Shown piece by piece: positions 1-9,064 of a stretch of DNA of 32,261 nucleotides. How positions within the stretch are numbered: the stretch's first letter is position 1; the number at the start of each line of letters is the position of its first letter. The notes beneath the pieces were generated by a model that was not told the origin of the DNA, ran no database searches, and worked only from the letters and a program-made list of their open reading frames with translations. Made by a program: the position numbers and the translations under genes. Source of the DNA: Akkermansiaceae bacterium (lineage in GTDB: Bacteria > Verrucomicrobiota > Verrucomicrobiia > Verrucomicrobiales > Akkermansiaceae); assembly GCA_023301765.1 (NCBI GenBank), contig JALZUC010000032.1, forward strand, positions 1 to 32,261. The letters are read 5' to 3'.

Positions 1-1
1 G

Positions 2-223
2 AGTATCGAAAACAGCTGTCATTGGGTTCTGGATACATTGTATCGAGAAGATCACAGCCAAGTCAGAGCTAAGAATGCCGTTCGTAACTTCGCAATACTA
101 AGGCGAATGGTTCATAATTTACTTAAAGCTGATACGAGTATTAAGAAGTCACAGCCAATGAAGCAAATGAGAGCAATGGCTAACGAGGGTTACAGGAACA
201 ACTTACTCTCCCTAGCTGGATGA
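2..223 (+). CDS. ISAs1-family transposase, C-terminal fragment (cut by window edge)
   Basis: The reading frame is open from base 2 and reads SIENSCHWVLD, then YREDHS, then NFAILRRMVHNLLK. This is the typical C-terminal end of ISAs1/H-repeat (DDE) transposases, in which the IEN.LHWVLD.vF.ED block carries the catalytic Glu and is followed by N.A.lRr.a.nlLk. The Glu of IEN is present. Everything upstream is outside the window, so I cannot tell whether the element is intact. The frame stops with TGA at 221-223. The bases GATGACCCTG just at the stop (219-228) could be the right terminal inverted repeat, since ISAs1-family ends commonly read CAGGG on the other strand; this is inference. Identification of the family is confident, the exact element is not. 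Confidence 0.85.
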   Translation, partial: SIENSCHWVLDTLYREDHSQVRAKNAVRNFAILRRMVHNLLKADTSIKKSQPMKQMRAMANEGYRNNLLSLAG

Positions 224-228
224 CCCTG
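219..228. mobile_element. Possible right end of the ISAs1-family element
   Basis: GATGACCCTG overlaps the transposase stop codon; its complement begins CAGGG, a usual tip of ISAs1-family inverted repeats. The left end and the target duplication lie outside the window, so the boundary is not proven. ACCC/GGGT (223-226 and 230-233) followed by five T could alternatively act as a short terminator. Confidence 0.35.
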
Positions 229-288
229 CGGGTTTTTTGGATGATTTTACGTTGTATTATGATGAAATTTGTGGGACTTCCGCCGAGT

Positions 289-2094
289 ATGAAATTAACA
301 TGTAAATTATTAACTGTAATAATACTAAGCCTCACAGGCTTAACTCTAGCACAGGGGCAAGATCTCTATCTTATTATAGGTCAGTCAAATGCGGCTGGGC
401 GAGGTGATCTACCTGCAAATCCAACGGCGCTCACTGGAGTGCAAGTCCTCCAAGGTAATAGTAATTTTGTCCCTGCATTACCCAATTTAAATGTACATTC
501 CACCGTTCGGAATACAAACAAAGATGTCGGCTTTAACCTTGGCTACAGTTTTTCTCAGTCCATGCGGGCTGCAAATAACAGAAACATCCAACTGGTAGTT
601 AATGCACGAGGTGCAACATCTATTGCTCATTGGTTCCCTGGTGTCCTTGATAAGGCTGCTCCTTTGACTTATTTTGATGAAGCTATTAGGAGGGTTCAGG
701 CAGCACGCGCTGCAAACCCTAATGCTATCCTGCGTGGCATTCTATGGCACCAAGGAGAGTCAAATCGTAATAGATCAAGGTACATGGATGAGATTGTCAC
801 ATTAATCGGGCTTCTGCGCGATGAACTCGGTAATGTTCCTTTCGTGGCTGGCCAGCTCAGCTACGAACGCGACGATAATGAAACGTTTAATACCAATCTC
901 CTCCAACTCCCCAATTTAGTTCCCAATACCGCCGTTGTCACAGCAGAAGGTCTGGTTACCAGTGATAGGACACACTTTACGGCATCTGCTATCCAAACAC
1001 TCGGTCAGCGCTATGCCGTGCAAATGAGAGCTCTTCAAGCTGGGAACCCTTCTGGTCCTGAGCCAATTGCGCATTGGGCAATGAACGAGGGTAGCGGGAA
1101 CTCCGTTCGCGATGTTAGTGGCAATGGGCATGACGCCGTGCTGACAGGAGCTAACTGGAATAGAAATGGAGCTATAGGATCAGCGCTCTCGTTTGAATCT
1201 AATTCAGGAGGTCTAAGCCTGCCTGTTTCTGCATTTACAGGGCTAAATGCAGAAGTAACTATTGCTGTCTGGGCTAACGGGTCACTCAATCAGCCTCTTG
1301 ATAATATAAATTTTAGAGCATTAATGGGGAGTAACCGTACACTTAATATTCACCTACCTTGGAGTAACTCGAATGTTTACTGGGACGCTGGTAATACAGG
1401 GCGAGTATATGATCGGATCAATAGGTCAGCTAACGCGTCACTCTACGAAGGAGGTTGGAATCATTGGGTATTTACTAAAAATACCAGTACAGGCAGGATG
1501 AATATATATGTTAACGGAGAGTTATTTCATACTGGAACAGGTAAGAGCCTAAATATGAGTGGTATTACCAGTGCCGTTCTTGGTTCAAACTACAATGGAT
1601 CCATGGATGAAATGATGCTCTTTAACAGTGAGTTGTCCGCGCAGGAGGTAAGAGATCTCTACACGCCACCTCTCATTGAGGTAATTAACGTTGCCCTTGG
1701 GAAGCCAGCTACTCAGTCATCAACTGTATTTGGTGGTTCCGCCTCGAGAGCAGTTGATGGTGATACCAATGGCGATTGGCGAGTTGGTTCGACCACCCAC
1801 ACAGCTATTTCGAATAGGCCAAGCTGGCAAGTTGATTTGGGCTCATCACACGAGATTCAAGAAATTGACATTTTTAACAGAACCGACTATTGCTCTGAAA
1901 GATTATCCAATTTCACTGTTTCAGTGATTGATTCTCAGGGGCGAACGACCTTTTCGAGGTCATTTGCAGACACTCCCAATCCATCGATTACTATCGATAC
2001 GGGAGGGGTAAATGGGCGAACTGTCAGAGTGCAACTAAATGGATCTAACCACCTATCATTGGCTGAAGTTGCCGTCTATGGAGAGCGGAATTAG
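289..2094 (+). CDS. Secreted sialate O-acetylesterase-like esterase with LamG-like and F5/8 type C modules
   Basis: Probably hydrolyses acetyl esters on glycans outside the cytoplasm. Counted from the ATG at 289 the protein has 601 residues. Residues 1-23 form a signal peptide (KLLTVIILSLTGLTLA). A SASA/CE6-type SGNH esterase domain follows, about 25-255, with GQSN (Ser33), WHQGES (153-158) and SDRTHF (Asp226, His229) as the likely catalytic set. A concanavalin-like LamG domain spans about 260-455 (AHWAMNEGSG near its start, DEMMLFN near its end). An F5/8 type C (discoidin-like) module starts at about 467 (NVALGKPATQSS) and runs to the C-terminus. The frame is open upstream to 220, but that start would overlap the transposase and put 23 unlikely residues before the signal peptide, so 289 is preferred. 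No Shine-Dalgarno is seen. The IS element ends about 60 bases upstream. The natural substrate cannot be read from sequence. Confidence 0.85.
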   Translation: MKLTCKLLTVIILSLTGLTLAQGQDLYLIIGQSNAAGRGDLPANPTALTGVQVLQGNSNFVPALPNLNVHSTVRNTNKDVGFNLGYSFSQSMRAANNRNIQLVVNARGATSIAHWFPGVLDKAAPLTYFDEAIRRVQAARAANPNAILRGILWHQGESNRNRSRYMDEIVTLIGLLRDELGNVPFVAGQLSYERDDNETFNTNLLQLPNLVPNTAVVTAEGLVTSDRTHFTASAIQTLGQRYAVQMRALQAGNPSGPEPIAHWAMNEGSGNSVRDVSGNGHDAVLTGANWNRNGAIGSALSFESNSGGLSLPVSAFTGLNAEVTIAVWANGSLNQPLDNINFRALMGSNRTLNIHLPWSNSNVYWDAGNTGRVYDRINRSANASLYEGGWNHWVFTKNTSTGRMNIYVNGELFHTGTGKSLNMSGITSAVLGSNYNGSMDEMMLFNSELSAQEVRDLYTPPLIEVINVALGKPATQSSTVFGGSASRAVDGDTNGDWRVGSTTHTAISNRPSWQVDLGSSHEIQEIDIFNRTDYCSERLSNFTVSVIDSQGRTTFSRSFADTPNPSITIDTGGVNGRTVRVQLNGSNHLSLAEVAVYGERN

Positions 2095-2174
2095 ATCCAT
2101 TCAAACTCTCTCGCCTTCAGCTTTGATGAAACTTTCAAGGCTACCAAGGTCGGGAGTATATACTAAGATAAAAG

Positions 2175-2199
2175 CGGCGCTTTCCAAAAGGGAGCGCCG
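2175..2199 (+). terminator. Hairpin terminator after the esterase gene
   Basis: CGGCGCT (2175-2181) and AGCGCCG (2193-2199) form a GC-rich stem with TTCC/GGG partly extending it. A-rich sequence precedes it and TTATTATGTTATT follows. It lies 80 bases after the esterase stop codon and separates that gene from the ribosomal operon. The T-run is interrupted, so efficiency is uncertain. Confidence 0.6.
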
Positions 2200-2407
2200 T
2201 TATTATGTTATTAATTGTAAGATATCTACCTTGTAATTGAGTAATCGGTATAGGCTCGCCGTAGAGTAAATTTCAAAATCCTGAAGTTTTATCCTAATAG
2301 AGTCTTTAGTTGGATGGCTTTAATTGTATACGCTAGGAGAATGAGGCCAAATTTGTTCTGAATAATGGGGGTATTAGAAAATAAGTATAAAAAATTCCAA
2401 ATACGTC

Positions 2408-2435
2408 TTGCCAGATGGCCTTTGATTTGTATATT
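2408..2435 (+). promoter_or_regulatory. Candidate sigma70-type promoter of the str-S10-spc operon
   Basis: TTGCCA (2408-2413), a 16-base spacer and TATATT (2430-2435) match a housekeeping promoter well. The -10 box is followed at once by a very GC-rich stretch (CGCCGCCCCCCG, 2436-2447). A GC-rich discriminator is known from stringently controlled ribosomal promoters in other bacteria. Transcription would start near 2442 and give a leader of about 250 bases before rpsL. Predicted only. Confidence 0.5.
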
Positions 2436-2443
2436 CGCCGCCC

Positions 2444-2574
2444 CCCGATGCAGCCCAGGGGTATAAACAGGGCTCTTACATAAAAGATAAAAGCTGCAGG
2501 AAGGCAGTTAAACTATCGGGTAGCTCCGGATAAGAGGCGGTTTTCGAAGTCACTTTATATACTTCGTGCCTCTT
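2444..2574 (+). ncRNA. Candidate structured 5' leader of the rpsL operon
   Basis: Several complementary segments are nested here. CCCGAT (2444-2449) pairs with ATCGGG (2515-2520) and would close a junction. Inside it, AGCCC (2452-2456) pairs with GGGCT (2470-2474), and CTGC (2494-2497) with GCAG (2504-2507). An alternative pairing GCAGC (2450-2454) with GCTGC (2493-2497) competes with both. A separate long hairpin follows: AAGAGGC (2532-2538) with GCCTCTT (2568-2574), and inside it CGAAGT (2545-2550) with ACTTCG (2561-2566). The region lies just downstream of the candidate promoter and 118 bases before rpsL, where an autoregulatory or attenuation leader would fit. I do not recognise a known riboswitch class. 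The rest of the 2095-2691 gap holds no plausible gene. Confidence 0.4.
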
Positions 2575-2691
2575 GGGCGTATCTCGGTGGTTTTTATAGT
2601 TTTCCATCATCTTTTTTAACTTTCACTAATAAGTGCTCGTTAGCTTTCTCAATCAATCGATTCATTTCTAAAACCAAAACCAAGCAGGAAT

Positions 2692-3066
2692 ATGCCTACC
2701 ATTAACCAGCTCGTCCGCAAAGGACGCAAGACTCCCGTGACAAAATCTAAGTCGCGCGCCCTGAATAACTGCCCGCAACGTCGCGGCGTATGTCTTCAGG
2801 TTATGACACGTACACCAAAGAAGCCTAACTCCGCTTTGCGTAAAGTGGCTAAAGTTCGTCTGACAAATGGTCAGGAAGTTATCGCCTACATCGGTGGTGA
2901 GGGTCACAATCTACAAGAGCACTCAATCGTTCTTGTTCGTGGTGGTCGAGTAAAAGACCTTCCGGGTGTTCGCTACCACATCGTTCGTGGTGCACTTGAC
3001 ACTCTTGGTGTTGATAAGCGTGGTCAGTCTCGCTCTAAGTATGGAACTAAGCGTCCTAAGAAGTAA
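2692..3066 (+). CDS. rpsL: 30S ribosomal protein uS12
   Basis: S12 sits at the decoding centre of the 30S subunit and helps control translational accuracy. The 124-residue protein has the usual length and all signature blocks: [12 protein letters not shown] at the start, [13 protein letters not shown] (41-53) in the streptomycin-sensitivity loop, and [12 protein letters not shown], in which Asp89 corresponds to the residue methylthiolated by RimO in some bacteria. It is the first gene of the operon, 31 bases before rpsG. A short AGGA lies very close to the ATG. Identification is certain. Confidence 0.98.
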   Translation: MPTINQLVRKGRKTPVTKSKSRALNNCPQRRGVCLQVMTRTPKKPNSALRKVAKVRLTNGQEVIAYIGGEGHNLQEHSIVLVRGGRVKDLPGVRYHIVRGALDTLGVDKRGQSRSKYGTKRPKK

Positions 3067-3097
3067 TTTTTTCAATTCAATTTAACTATATAATACC

Positions 3098-3571
3098 ATG
3101 GCTCGCCGCAAAAGAGTATACAATCGTCCTGAAACTAGGGATCCGCGTTACGATAGTCCTGTAGTCGGAAAACTAATCAGCAAAGTAATGCGTGACGGAA
3201 AGCGTTCTGTTTCTGAGCGTATCGTCTATTCCGCTATCGATAAAGCTAATGATGGCACTGATACCGTTGACCCTCTTGAGGTCGTTACTCGTGCCCTTGA
3301 AAATGCCAAACCACGGGTAGAGGTCAAGAGCCGTCGCGTAGGTGGCGCTACCTACCAGGTGCCTCTCGAGGTGGATGCGGGGCGCTCTGAGTCGCTCGCC
3401 ATGCGTTGGCTTGTTACTTTTGCTCGTAACAAAAAAGGTACACCTATGCACGTTGCTCTCGCTAACGAGATCAAAGATGCTGCCAACAATCAGGGTAATG
3501 CCGTTCGCAAACGCGACGACATGCACAAGATGGCCCAAGCAAACCGCGCATTCGCACACTTCCGCTGGTAA
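3098..3571 (+). CDS. rpsG: 30S ribosomal protein uS7
   Basis: S7 is a primary 16S rRNA-binding protein that nucleates assembly of the 30S head and lines the E site. The 157-residue protein shows the family start (MARRKR, then [22 protein letters not shown]) and the conserved [12 protein letters not shown] and C-terminal [10 protein letters not shown]. It is of the short type, ending right after FAHFRW. In E. coli S7 represses its own operon by binding the rpsL-rpsG gap; here that gap is only 31 bases, so such a site would have to lie elsewhere, perhaps in the long rpsL leader (inference). Confidence 0.98.
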   Translation: MARRKRVYNRPETRDPRYDSPVVGKLISKVMRDGKRSVSERIVYSAIDKANDGTDTVDPLEVVTRALENAKPRVEVKSRRVGGATYQVPLEVDAGRSESLAMRWLVTFARNKKGTPMHVALANEIKDAANNQGNAVRKRDDMHKMAQANRAFAHFRW

Positions 3572-3621
3572 TACGAAACCTTCAGCGGTTTTTTACGCAA
3601 ATCCATACCACCTCCGCCGTC

Positions 3622-5775
3622 ATGTCTGAGAATCCCAATCATCCCAAACGCCCATATCCTCTGGAGCGTACGCGGAATATTGGGATTGCTGCGCACATTG
3701 ACGCGGGTAAAACAACGCTTACTGAGCGAGTCCTGTTTTACACGGGCATGATTCACCGTATTGGTGAAGTTCATGATGGTGCTACGGTAACTGATCACAT
3801 GGAGCAGGAACGCGAGCGGGGGATTACTATTACCTCTGCTGCTGTTACCTGTGAGTGGGTTCAGAAAAAGAATGACGGTGTGTTCAAGCTCTTTGAAAAT
3901 CAAAAAGAGCGCATTAATATTATTGACACTCCTGGTCACGTAGACTTCACAGCAGAAGTTGAGCGTTCACTAAGAGTGCTTGATGGTGCCATCGTAGTCT
4001 TCTGTGGCGTTGCCGGCGTGCAGCCACAAACAGAGACAGTATGGCGTCAGGCTGATAAATACCAAGTTCCACGTATCATCTTTGTTAATAAGATGGATCG
4101 CACAGGAGCTGACTTCGATAACGTCTTTGAAGACGTGAAAGCTAAGTTTGGTATCAAAGCTGTCCGCATCCTCATCCCAATCGGGGCTGAGGAGAATCTT
4201 CAAGGTCAAATCGACGTAGTAAACATGAAGGCTGTCATCTATAAAGATGATGACGCCATGGGCTCTACTTTCGATATCCGAGATCTCGAAGGTGATCATT
4301 TCGCCGAAGCTGAATCTGCACGTGAAGAGCTCATCGCCACACTCTGTGATTGTGATGAGCAACTCGGTGAGAAATTCCTCATGGAGGAAGAAATCACCGC
4401 AGAGGATATCAAATCAGCACTTCGCCGTGCTACTATTTCAAATCAAGTAGTGCCAGTAGCTGGTGGTTCAGCCTTTAAGAACAAAGGCGTCCAGTTTCTT
4501 GTAGATGCCGTAGTTGATTACCTACCAAGCCCACTCGATATCCCCGCAGCTCAAGGCCACGAGCCAGGTGATGAAGGGAATGAAGTTCTTGCAGAAACTA
4601 ACGATAATCAACAGTTCTGCTCGTTAGCATTCAAGCTATGGGCTGACAAATATGTCGGTAAACTAGTATTTTTCCGTGTCTACTCAGGCACCATCTCCAA
4701 AGGAGATATGGTCTATAATCCACGCACCAGTAAAAAGGAGCGTATTGGCCGCCTGATTAAGATGCATGCTGATAAGCACGAGGATATTGAAACCTGTTAC
4801 TCAGGTGATATCGCAGCCATAGTCGGACTTAAAAATGTTCAAACAGGTGATACTATCTGTGAACAAAAGTTCGACATCATGCTCGAGCCACCTCTCTTCC
4901 CAGAACCCGTAATCTCCATGGCTGTTGAGCCTAAGACAGTGGTTGATCAGGAAAAAATGTCTCTCGCTCTCGCCCGCCTTTCCGAGGAAGATCCTACCTT
5001 CCTCGTAAAGACTGACGAGGAAACAGGGCAAACCATCATCTCAGGAATGGGTGAGCTTCACCTCGAAGTCATCGTAGACCGCATGATGCGTGAGTTCAAA
5101 GTAGCATGCGGTGTGGGCAAACCACAGATCGCATACCGAGAAACCATCACCCAGCCACATGGTGGTGAAGGTAAGCTCGTTAAGCAGTCCGGAGGTAAAG
5201 GGCAATACGGTCACGTAGTGCTCGATGTCGCTCCTGGAGAAAAAGGCAAAGGCCTTACAATCGATAATCAAGTTATCGGTGGTGCTATCCCTAAAGAATT
5301 TATTAATGCGGTCCTCTCCGGGGTTCGCGAAGGCATGACTAATGGAGTAATCGCAGGATACCCAGTAGTCGATGTTCATGTAAACGTCACTGATGGTTCT
5401 TACCACGATGTTGACTCTAACGAAAACGCTTTCAAAATGGCTGCCATCTTCGCTATGAAGGATGCTTTCAAACAAGCTGGTCCAGTTCTACTTGAACCAG
5501 TCATGGATGTTGAAGTGGTTACCCCTGAGGAGTATCAAGGCGACATTATGGGTGACCTTAATCGCCGTCGTGGCCAGATTCAAGAGATTGAAAATAAGCC
5601 TCTACACGCAGTTTTGAAATCAATCGTTCCTCTAGCGGAAATGTTTGGCTACTCCACAGCAGTCCGCACACTCTCAAGTGGCCGTGCAGACTACACAATG
5701 AAGCCAGCCAGTTTCGATCAAGTCCCGCAAAACGTCGTTGATGCACTCACCAGCGATTACGCATATGCCAGTTAA
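3622..5775 (+). CDS. fusA: Translation elongation factor G
   Basis: EF-G is the GTPase that drives translocation of tRNA and mRNA and, with RRF, ribosome recycling. The 717-residue protein carries the P-loop AHIDAGKTT (24-32), DTPGHVDF (G3) and NKMDRTGAD (G4), and the expected five-domain length. Domain IV/V blocks such as GGKGQYGHV and GVREGMTNG are present. A small insertion ([20 protein letters not shown]) lies just before G3. It follows rpsG by 50 bases and precedes rpsJ by 42. A tuf gene, which often follows fusA in str operons, is not here. Confidence 0.97.
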   Translation: MSENPNHPKRPYPLERTRNIGIAAHIDAGKTTLTERVLFYTGMIHRIGEVHDGATVTDHMEQERERGITITSAAVTCEWVQKKNDGVFKLFENQKERINIIDTPGHVDFTAEVERSLRVLDGAIVVFCGVAGVQPQTETVWRQADKYQVPRIIFVNKMDRTGADFDNVFEDVKAKFGIKAVRILIPIGAEENLQGQIDVVNMKAVIYKDDDAMGSTFDIRDLEGDHFAEAESAREELIATLCDCDEQLGEKFLMEEEITAEDIKSALRRATISNQVVPVAGGSAFKNKGVQFLVDAVVDYLPSPLDIPAAQGHEPGDEGNEVLAETNDNQQFCSLAFKLWADKYVGKLVFFRVYSGTISKGDMVYNPRTSKKERIGRLIKMHADKHEDIETCYSGDIAAIVGLKNVQTGDTICEQKFDIMLEPPLFPEPVISMAVEPKTVVDQEKMSLALARLSEEDPTFLVKTDEETGQTIISGMGELHLEVIVDRMMREFKVACGVGKPQIAYRETITQPHGGEGKLVKQSGGKGQYGHVVLDVAPGEKGKGLTIDNQVIGGAIPKEFINAVLSGVREGMTNGVIAGYPVVDVHVNVTDGSYHDVDSNENAFKMAAIFAMKDAFKQAGPVLLEPVMDVEVVTPEEYQGDIMGDLNRRRGQIQEIENKPLHAVLKSIVPLAEMFGYSTAVRTLSSGRADYTMKPASFDQVPQNVVDALTSDYAYAS

Positions 5776-5817
5776 TTTCCAATTAAACTAACTCTCACAA
5801 TCTAATATAAATCCGTC

Positions 5818-6126
5818 ATGCAACAGCAGAAAATCAGAATCCGCCTCCGTGCTTACGATCATCGCGCCATCGATAAGTCCGCTATGGAAATCGTCGAGAC
5901 AGCCAAGCGCACAGGTGCTAAAGTCGCCGGGCCTATCCCATTGCCTACCCGCATTGAAAAGTTCAGCGTGAACCGTTCAGTTAACCAAGACAAAAAGTCT
6001 GCTGAGCAATTCGAAATTCGTACCCACAAGCGTATGCTCGATATCATGGATCCTACCGCACGCACCGTTGATGAGCTCAAGAAGCTCAATCTACCAGCTG
6101 GTGTAGACATCGCGATCAAGATCTGA
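5818..6126 (+). CDS. rpsJ: 30S ribosomal protein uS10
   Basis: S10 is a 30S head protein and, as NusE, can also take part in antitermination complexes. The 102-residue length is normal. Family blocks are clear: [19 protein letters not shown] near the start, [17 protein letters not shown] in the middle, then [14 protein letters not shown]. It joins the str genes directly to the S10 block; the gap on each side is below 80 bases and no terminator is seen, so the two classic operons appear fused here. No Shine-Dalgarno is visible before the ATG. Confidence 0.98.
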   Translation: MQQQKIRIRLRAYDHRAIDKSAMEIVETAKRTGAKVAGPIPLPTRIEKFSVNRSVNQDKKSAEQFEIRTHKRMLDIMDPTARTVDELKKLNLPAGVDIAIKI

Positions 6127-6201
6127 CCTCAGGCAGCGAGCCTCTAACGGCTAGCTACCACTCAAGAATCACTAATACTAATCACTAATCTCAAAAATAC
6201 C

Positions 6202-6849
6202 ATGTCACTAGGACTACTAGGAAAAAAAATCGGTATGACTCGCGTTTTTGACGCCGAGGCTGGAACATCTATCCCTGTTACCGTTATCTGCGTTGCAGGT
6301 AACGAATTTCTTCAGACTAAAACTACTGAAACTGACGGCTACTCAGCCATTCAGATCGGTTACGATGACCAGAAAGAATTCCGTCTCAATCTCCCACAGC
6401 GTGGCCATTTCGGCAAACACAGCGTTTCAGCTAAGAAGCTCGTTAAAGAGTTTCGCTTTGAGAACGATGCAGACATGCCTAATACAGAGGAATCACACCC
6501 AGGTGCTGAGCTTTTCGAAGCTGGCCAGTGGGTAGACGTTCTCGGCACGACCAAGGGTAAAGGTTTCCAAGGTGTTGTTAAACGTTACAACTTTGCAGGT
6601 CAGCCTGACTCTCACGGACACATGATGCACCGTCGCCCTGGTGGTGTAGGTGCAGGCACATGGCCTGGTCGTATTTGGAAAAACAAGAAGATGCCAGGTC
6701 GTCATGGTGTTTATAACCGCACCGTTCAGAACCTCAAGGTTGTGCAAGTTCGCGCTGAAGACAACGTTGTCCTAGTTTCTGGTGCTGTTCCCGGTCACAA
6801 GGGTGCATACGTCACCATCCGCCCTGCTGTTAAAAAGACAGCCAAGTAG
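6202..6849 (+). CDS. rplC: 50S ribosomal protein uL3
   Basis: L3 is an early-assembly 50S protein whose central loop reaches towards the peptidyl-transferase centre. The 215-residue protein begins GLLGKKIGMTRVFD and has GTTKGKGFQGVVKR and PGRIWKNKKMPGRHG, all typical. The Gln that PrmB methylates in E. coli L3 is replaced here by Thr (the GTW position just before PGRIW), as expected outside gamma-proteobacteria. The 75-base gap after rpsJ contains only a small AGCC/GGCT inverted repeat and no clear ribosome binding site. Confidence 0.97.
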   Translation: MSLGLLGKKIGMTRVFDAEAGTSIPVTVICVAGNEFLQTKTTETDGYSAIQIGYDDQKEFRLNLPQRGHFGKHSVSAKKLVKEFRFENDADMPNTEESHPGAELFEAGQWVDVLGTTKGKGFQGVVKRYNFAGQPDSHGHMMHRRPGGVGAGTWPGRIWKNKKMPGRHGVYNRTVQNLKVVQVRAEDNVVLVSGAVPGHKGAYVTIRPAVKKTAK

Positions 6850-6889
6850 AACTCTATCTACTTTCTACTAACTACTATTTACTGAGAAA

Positions 6890-7495
6890 ATGTCTAAAAC
6901 ACTCTCTATCAAAGATGCGCAAGCCGCAAACATCAATGTGATCGAAGGTCACAAAGGTGATCAAGCTGTGCATGATCTCGTCACTGCTTACCGTGCAAAT
7001 CGCCGTAGTGGCACTGCTTGCACTAAAACTCGCGGTGAAGTTAAAGGTTCTAACAAGAAGCTCTGGAAACAAAAAGGCACAGGTCGTGCACGTGCTGGCA
7101 CCAACAAAAACCCAGTTTGGCGTGGTGGTGGTATCGTCTTTGGACCACGTCCACGTGACTACTCCAAGACAGTGAACAAGAATGTTCGCCGCCTAGCTCT
7201 GCGGAAGGTTCTTGGTGACCTTATCTCAGCTGAGAACGTTATCTCTATCGATAGTTTCACCATTGCTGATGGTAAAACTAAGTCTTTCGTAGCAGCTGTT
7301 AAAGGCTACTCTGAAGCACGTAATACACTTATCGTTGCTGAAAAGTTTGACGAGAAGACATACCTCGCTGGGCGCAATGTGCCTAACGTGCTTCTCATCA
7401 CTGCATCAGAGATGAATATCGAGCAGCTTCTATACGCTGACACCATCATCCTCGTTGAGGATTCATACGAAACTCTAGCACGCCGTACAGCATAA
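6890..7495 (+). CDS. rplD: 50S ribosomal protein uL4
   Basis: L4 lines the nascent-peptide exit tunnel with its extended loop. In E. coli it also represses the S10 operon, which has not been shown for this lineage. The 201-residue protein contains the tunnel-loop block [15 protein letters not shown] and then [14 protein letters not shown], both diagnostic of bacterial L4, and the C-terminal [13 protein letters not shown] block. It lies 40 bases after rplC and 37 before rplW. The sequence before the ATG (TTTACTGAGAAA) has no proper Shine-Dalgarno. Confidence 0.97.
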   Translation: MSKTLSIKDAQAANINVIEGHKGDQAVHDLVTAYRANRRSGTACTKTRGEVKGSNKKLWKQKGTGRARAGTNKNPVWRGGGIVFGPRPRDYSKTVNKNVRRLALRKVLGDLISAENVISIDSFTIADGKTKSFVAAVKGYSEARNTLIVAEKFDEKTYLAGRNVPNVLLITASEMNIEQLLYADTIILVEDSYETLARRTA

Positions 7496-7532
7496 TACTG
7501 CGCAGCTAAACACCTAACCCATTTTCATAACA

Positions 7533-7817
7533 ATGAAAGATATCTATCAGGTCATCGACACAGTTCGCATCAGCGAAAAAGCCACCCTCCTTCAGGAGAT
7601 GAATAACGAATACGTGTTCAAGGTTGCTCGCGGAGCCAACAAACTCGAAATCAAGCGTGCCATCGAGCAACTCTTTGGAAAAAAAGTAGCTACAGTACGC
7701 ACCATGAACTGCAGTGGTAAGAAGAAGCGCGAGCGTCGCGCTGACGCTGGCCGCACAGCCAACTGGAAAAAAGCCATTGTCCGTCTTAAAGATGGCGAGT
7801 CACTCGACCTCGTCTAA
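7533..7817 (+). CDS. rplW: 50S ribosomal protein uL23
   Basis: L23 sits at the tunnel exit and is the docking site for trigger factor and SRP. The 94-residue protein shows the family pattern: DTVRISEKATLL near the start, YVFKVARGANKLEIKRAIEQ, then FGKKVATVRTMN and a basic loop, and ends with the strand KKAIVRLKDGESLDLV. Length and order in the operon (L4-L23-L2) are standard. It overlaps nothing and has a 62-base gap before rplB. Confidence 0.97.
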   Translation: MKDIYQVIDTVRISEKATLLQEMNNEYVFKVARGANKLEIKRAIEQLFGKKVATVRTMNCSGKKKRERRADAGRTANWKKAIVRLKDGESLDLV

Positions 7818-7879
7818 TAACTAAGACATTATTAATCAATCCCGCTGAAAAACGATAACATCGAACCCAATAGCGAACC

Positions 7880-8719
7880 ATGCCTCTTAAAACATTCAAA
7901 CCAGTAACTCCATCAAACCGCTACAAAGAGTGGCCTACATACGAGGAGATTACCAAGACTACACCCGAAAAAAGCCTTACACGCCCACTTAAGAAAAGCG
8001 GTGGACGTAACAACCAAGGCCGTATTACCTGCCGTCACAAAGGTGGTGGACATAAGCGTAAATACCGTCTCGTTGACTTCAAGCGTAACAAAGTAGATGT
8101 GCCTGCGACCGTGCTCAGCATTGAGTATGATCCTAACCGCACCTGCCGCATTGCACTTATCCAGTATCAGGATGGTGTGAAAAGCTACATCCTCGCCCCA
8201 GTTGGTCTGGAAGTTGGCGCTACTGTTATCTCAAGTGAAAAAGCAGCACCTACTCCAGGTAATGCCATGAAACTTAAGAACGTCCCACTTGGAACAGCTA
8301 TCCACAATATCGAGATGACACCTGGCACAGGTGGTAAGATAGCTCGTTCAGCTGGACAGCAAGCAGTTCTTTCTAACCGTGAAGAGGGCGGTCACGCACT
8401 CGTTAAAATGCCATCCGGTGAAATCCGTAAGTTCAATGGTAATTGCGGCTGCACAATCGGCCAGGTAGGTAACCGTGATCACATGAACGAAGTTTCAGCT
8501 AAGGCTGGTCGTTCACGTTGGAAGGGTATCCGCCCAACAGTTCGTGGTATGTGTATGAACCCTGTTGATCACCCGAACGGTGGTGGTGAGGGTAAGTCTA
8601 AGTCCGGTGGTGGTCGTCAGCACCTGAAGTCACCTTGGGGTCACACCAAAGGTCAAAAGACACGTAAGAAATACAAGCCAAGTAACAAGTTCATCGTGTC
8701 TCGCCGCAAGAAAAAGTAG
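7880..8719 (+). CDS. rplB: 50S ribosomal protein uL2
   Basis: L2 is needed for subunit association and peptidyl transfer. The 279-residue protein carries [31 protein letters not shown] and, near the C-terminus, [12 protein letters not shown], whose His corresponds to the functionally important His229 of E. coli L2. The C-terminal basic block [16 protein letters not shown] is complete. The length is close to the usual 270-280. It lies between rplW and rpsS as in most bacteria. Confidence 0.98.
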   Translation: MPLKTFKPVTPSNRYKEWPTYEEITKTTPEKSLTRPLKKSGGRNNQGRITCRHKGGGHKRKYRLVDFKRNKVDVPATVLSIEYDPNRTCRIALIQYQDGVKSYILAPVGLEVGATVISSEKAAPTPGNAMKLKNVPLGTAIHNIEMTPGTGGKIARSAGQQAVLSNREEGGHALVKMPSGEIRKFNGNCGCTIGQVGNRDHMNEVSAKAGRSRWKGIRPTVRGMCMNPVDHPNGGGEGKSKSGGGRQHLKSPWGHTKGQKTRKKYKPSNKFIVSRRKKK

Positions 8720-8763
8720 CGCAACGATCATCTCTTATTTTAAATTTTAATTCATAATACAAA

Positions 8764-9033
8764 ATGCCACGTTCACTTAAAAAAGGCCCGTTTGTTGATC
8801 AGAAACTGCTCGCTAAAATCGATGCAGCCGAAGCTAACAAAGACAAAAAGCCAATCAAGACATGGAGCCGTAAGTCTGTGATCACTCCTGACTTCGTAGG
8901 TCACACATTCCACGTTCATAACGGCAAATCCTTCATTACCGTTTACGTAAACGAAAATATGGTAGGCCATAAGCTCGGTGAATTCTCACCAACACGCGTT
9001 TTCAAAGCACACGGCGGTATCGGCAAGCGCTAG
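8764..9033 (+). CDS. rpsS: 30S ribosomal protein uS19
   Basis: S19 is a 30S head protein that contacts A-site tRNA and the B1 bridges. The 89-residue protein starts [16 protein letters not shown] and contains [16 protein letters not shown] and the C-terminal [16 protein letters not shown], all typical. In most bacteria rplV follows directly; here a non-ribosomal gene of 741 bases lies between them. The start is at the ATG after AATTCATAATACAAA, which has no Shine-Dalgarno. Confidence 0.98.
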   Translation: MPRSLKKGPFVDQKLLAKIDAAEANKDKKPIKTWSRKSVITPDFVGHTFHVHNGKSFITVYVNENMVGHKLGEFSPTRVFKAHGGIGKR

Positions 9034-9064
9034 TAAAACTTCTCTCTTTATACCCTGCTTATCC

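Noticed and set aside
220-288. Earlier start for the esterase
   Set aside because: It overlaps the transposase stop and places a Trp/Cys/Met-rich stretch before an otherwise complete signal peptide.
2440-2530. tRNA or known riboswitch in the rpsL leader
   Set aside because: No T-loop GTTCRANNC or CCA-type acceptor pairing is present, and no TPP, cobalamin, SAM or glycine core motif is visible.
3490-3939. 149-codon minus-strand frame across rpsG-fusA
   Set aside because: It is antisense to two certain genes and has no recognisable domain; a shadow frame.
5041-5475. 144-codon minus-strand frame within fusA
   Set aside because: Antisense to a conserved part of EF-G; composition is that of reversed codons.
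8978-9064. In-frame N-terminal extension of the coiled-coil gene into rpsS
   Set aside because: It would overlap rpsS in another frame, and the hydrophobic signal segment begins right after the ATG at 9065.
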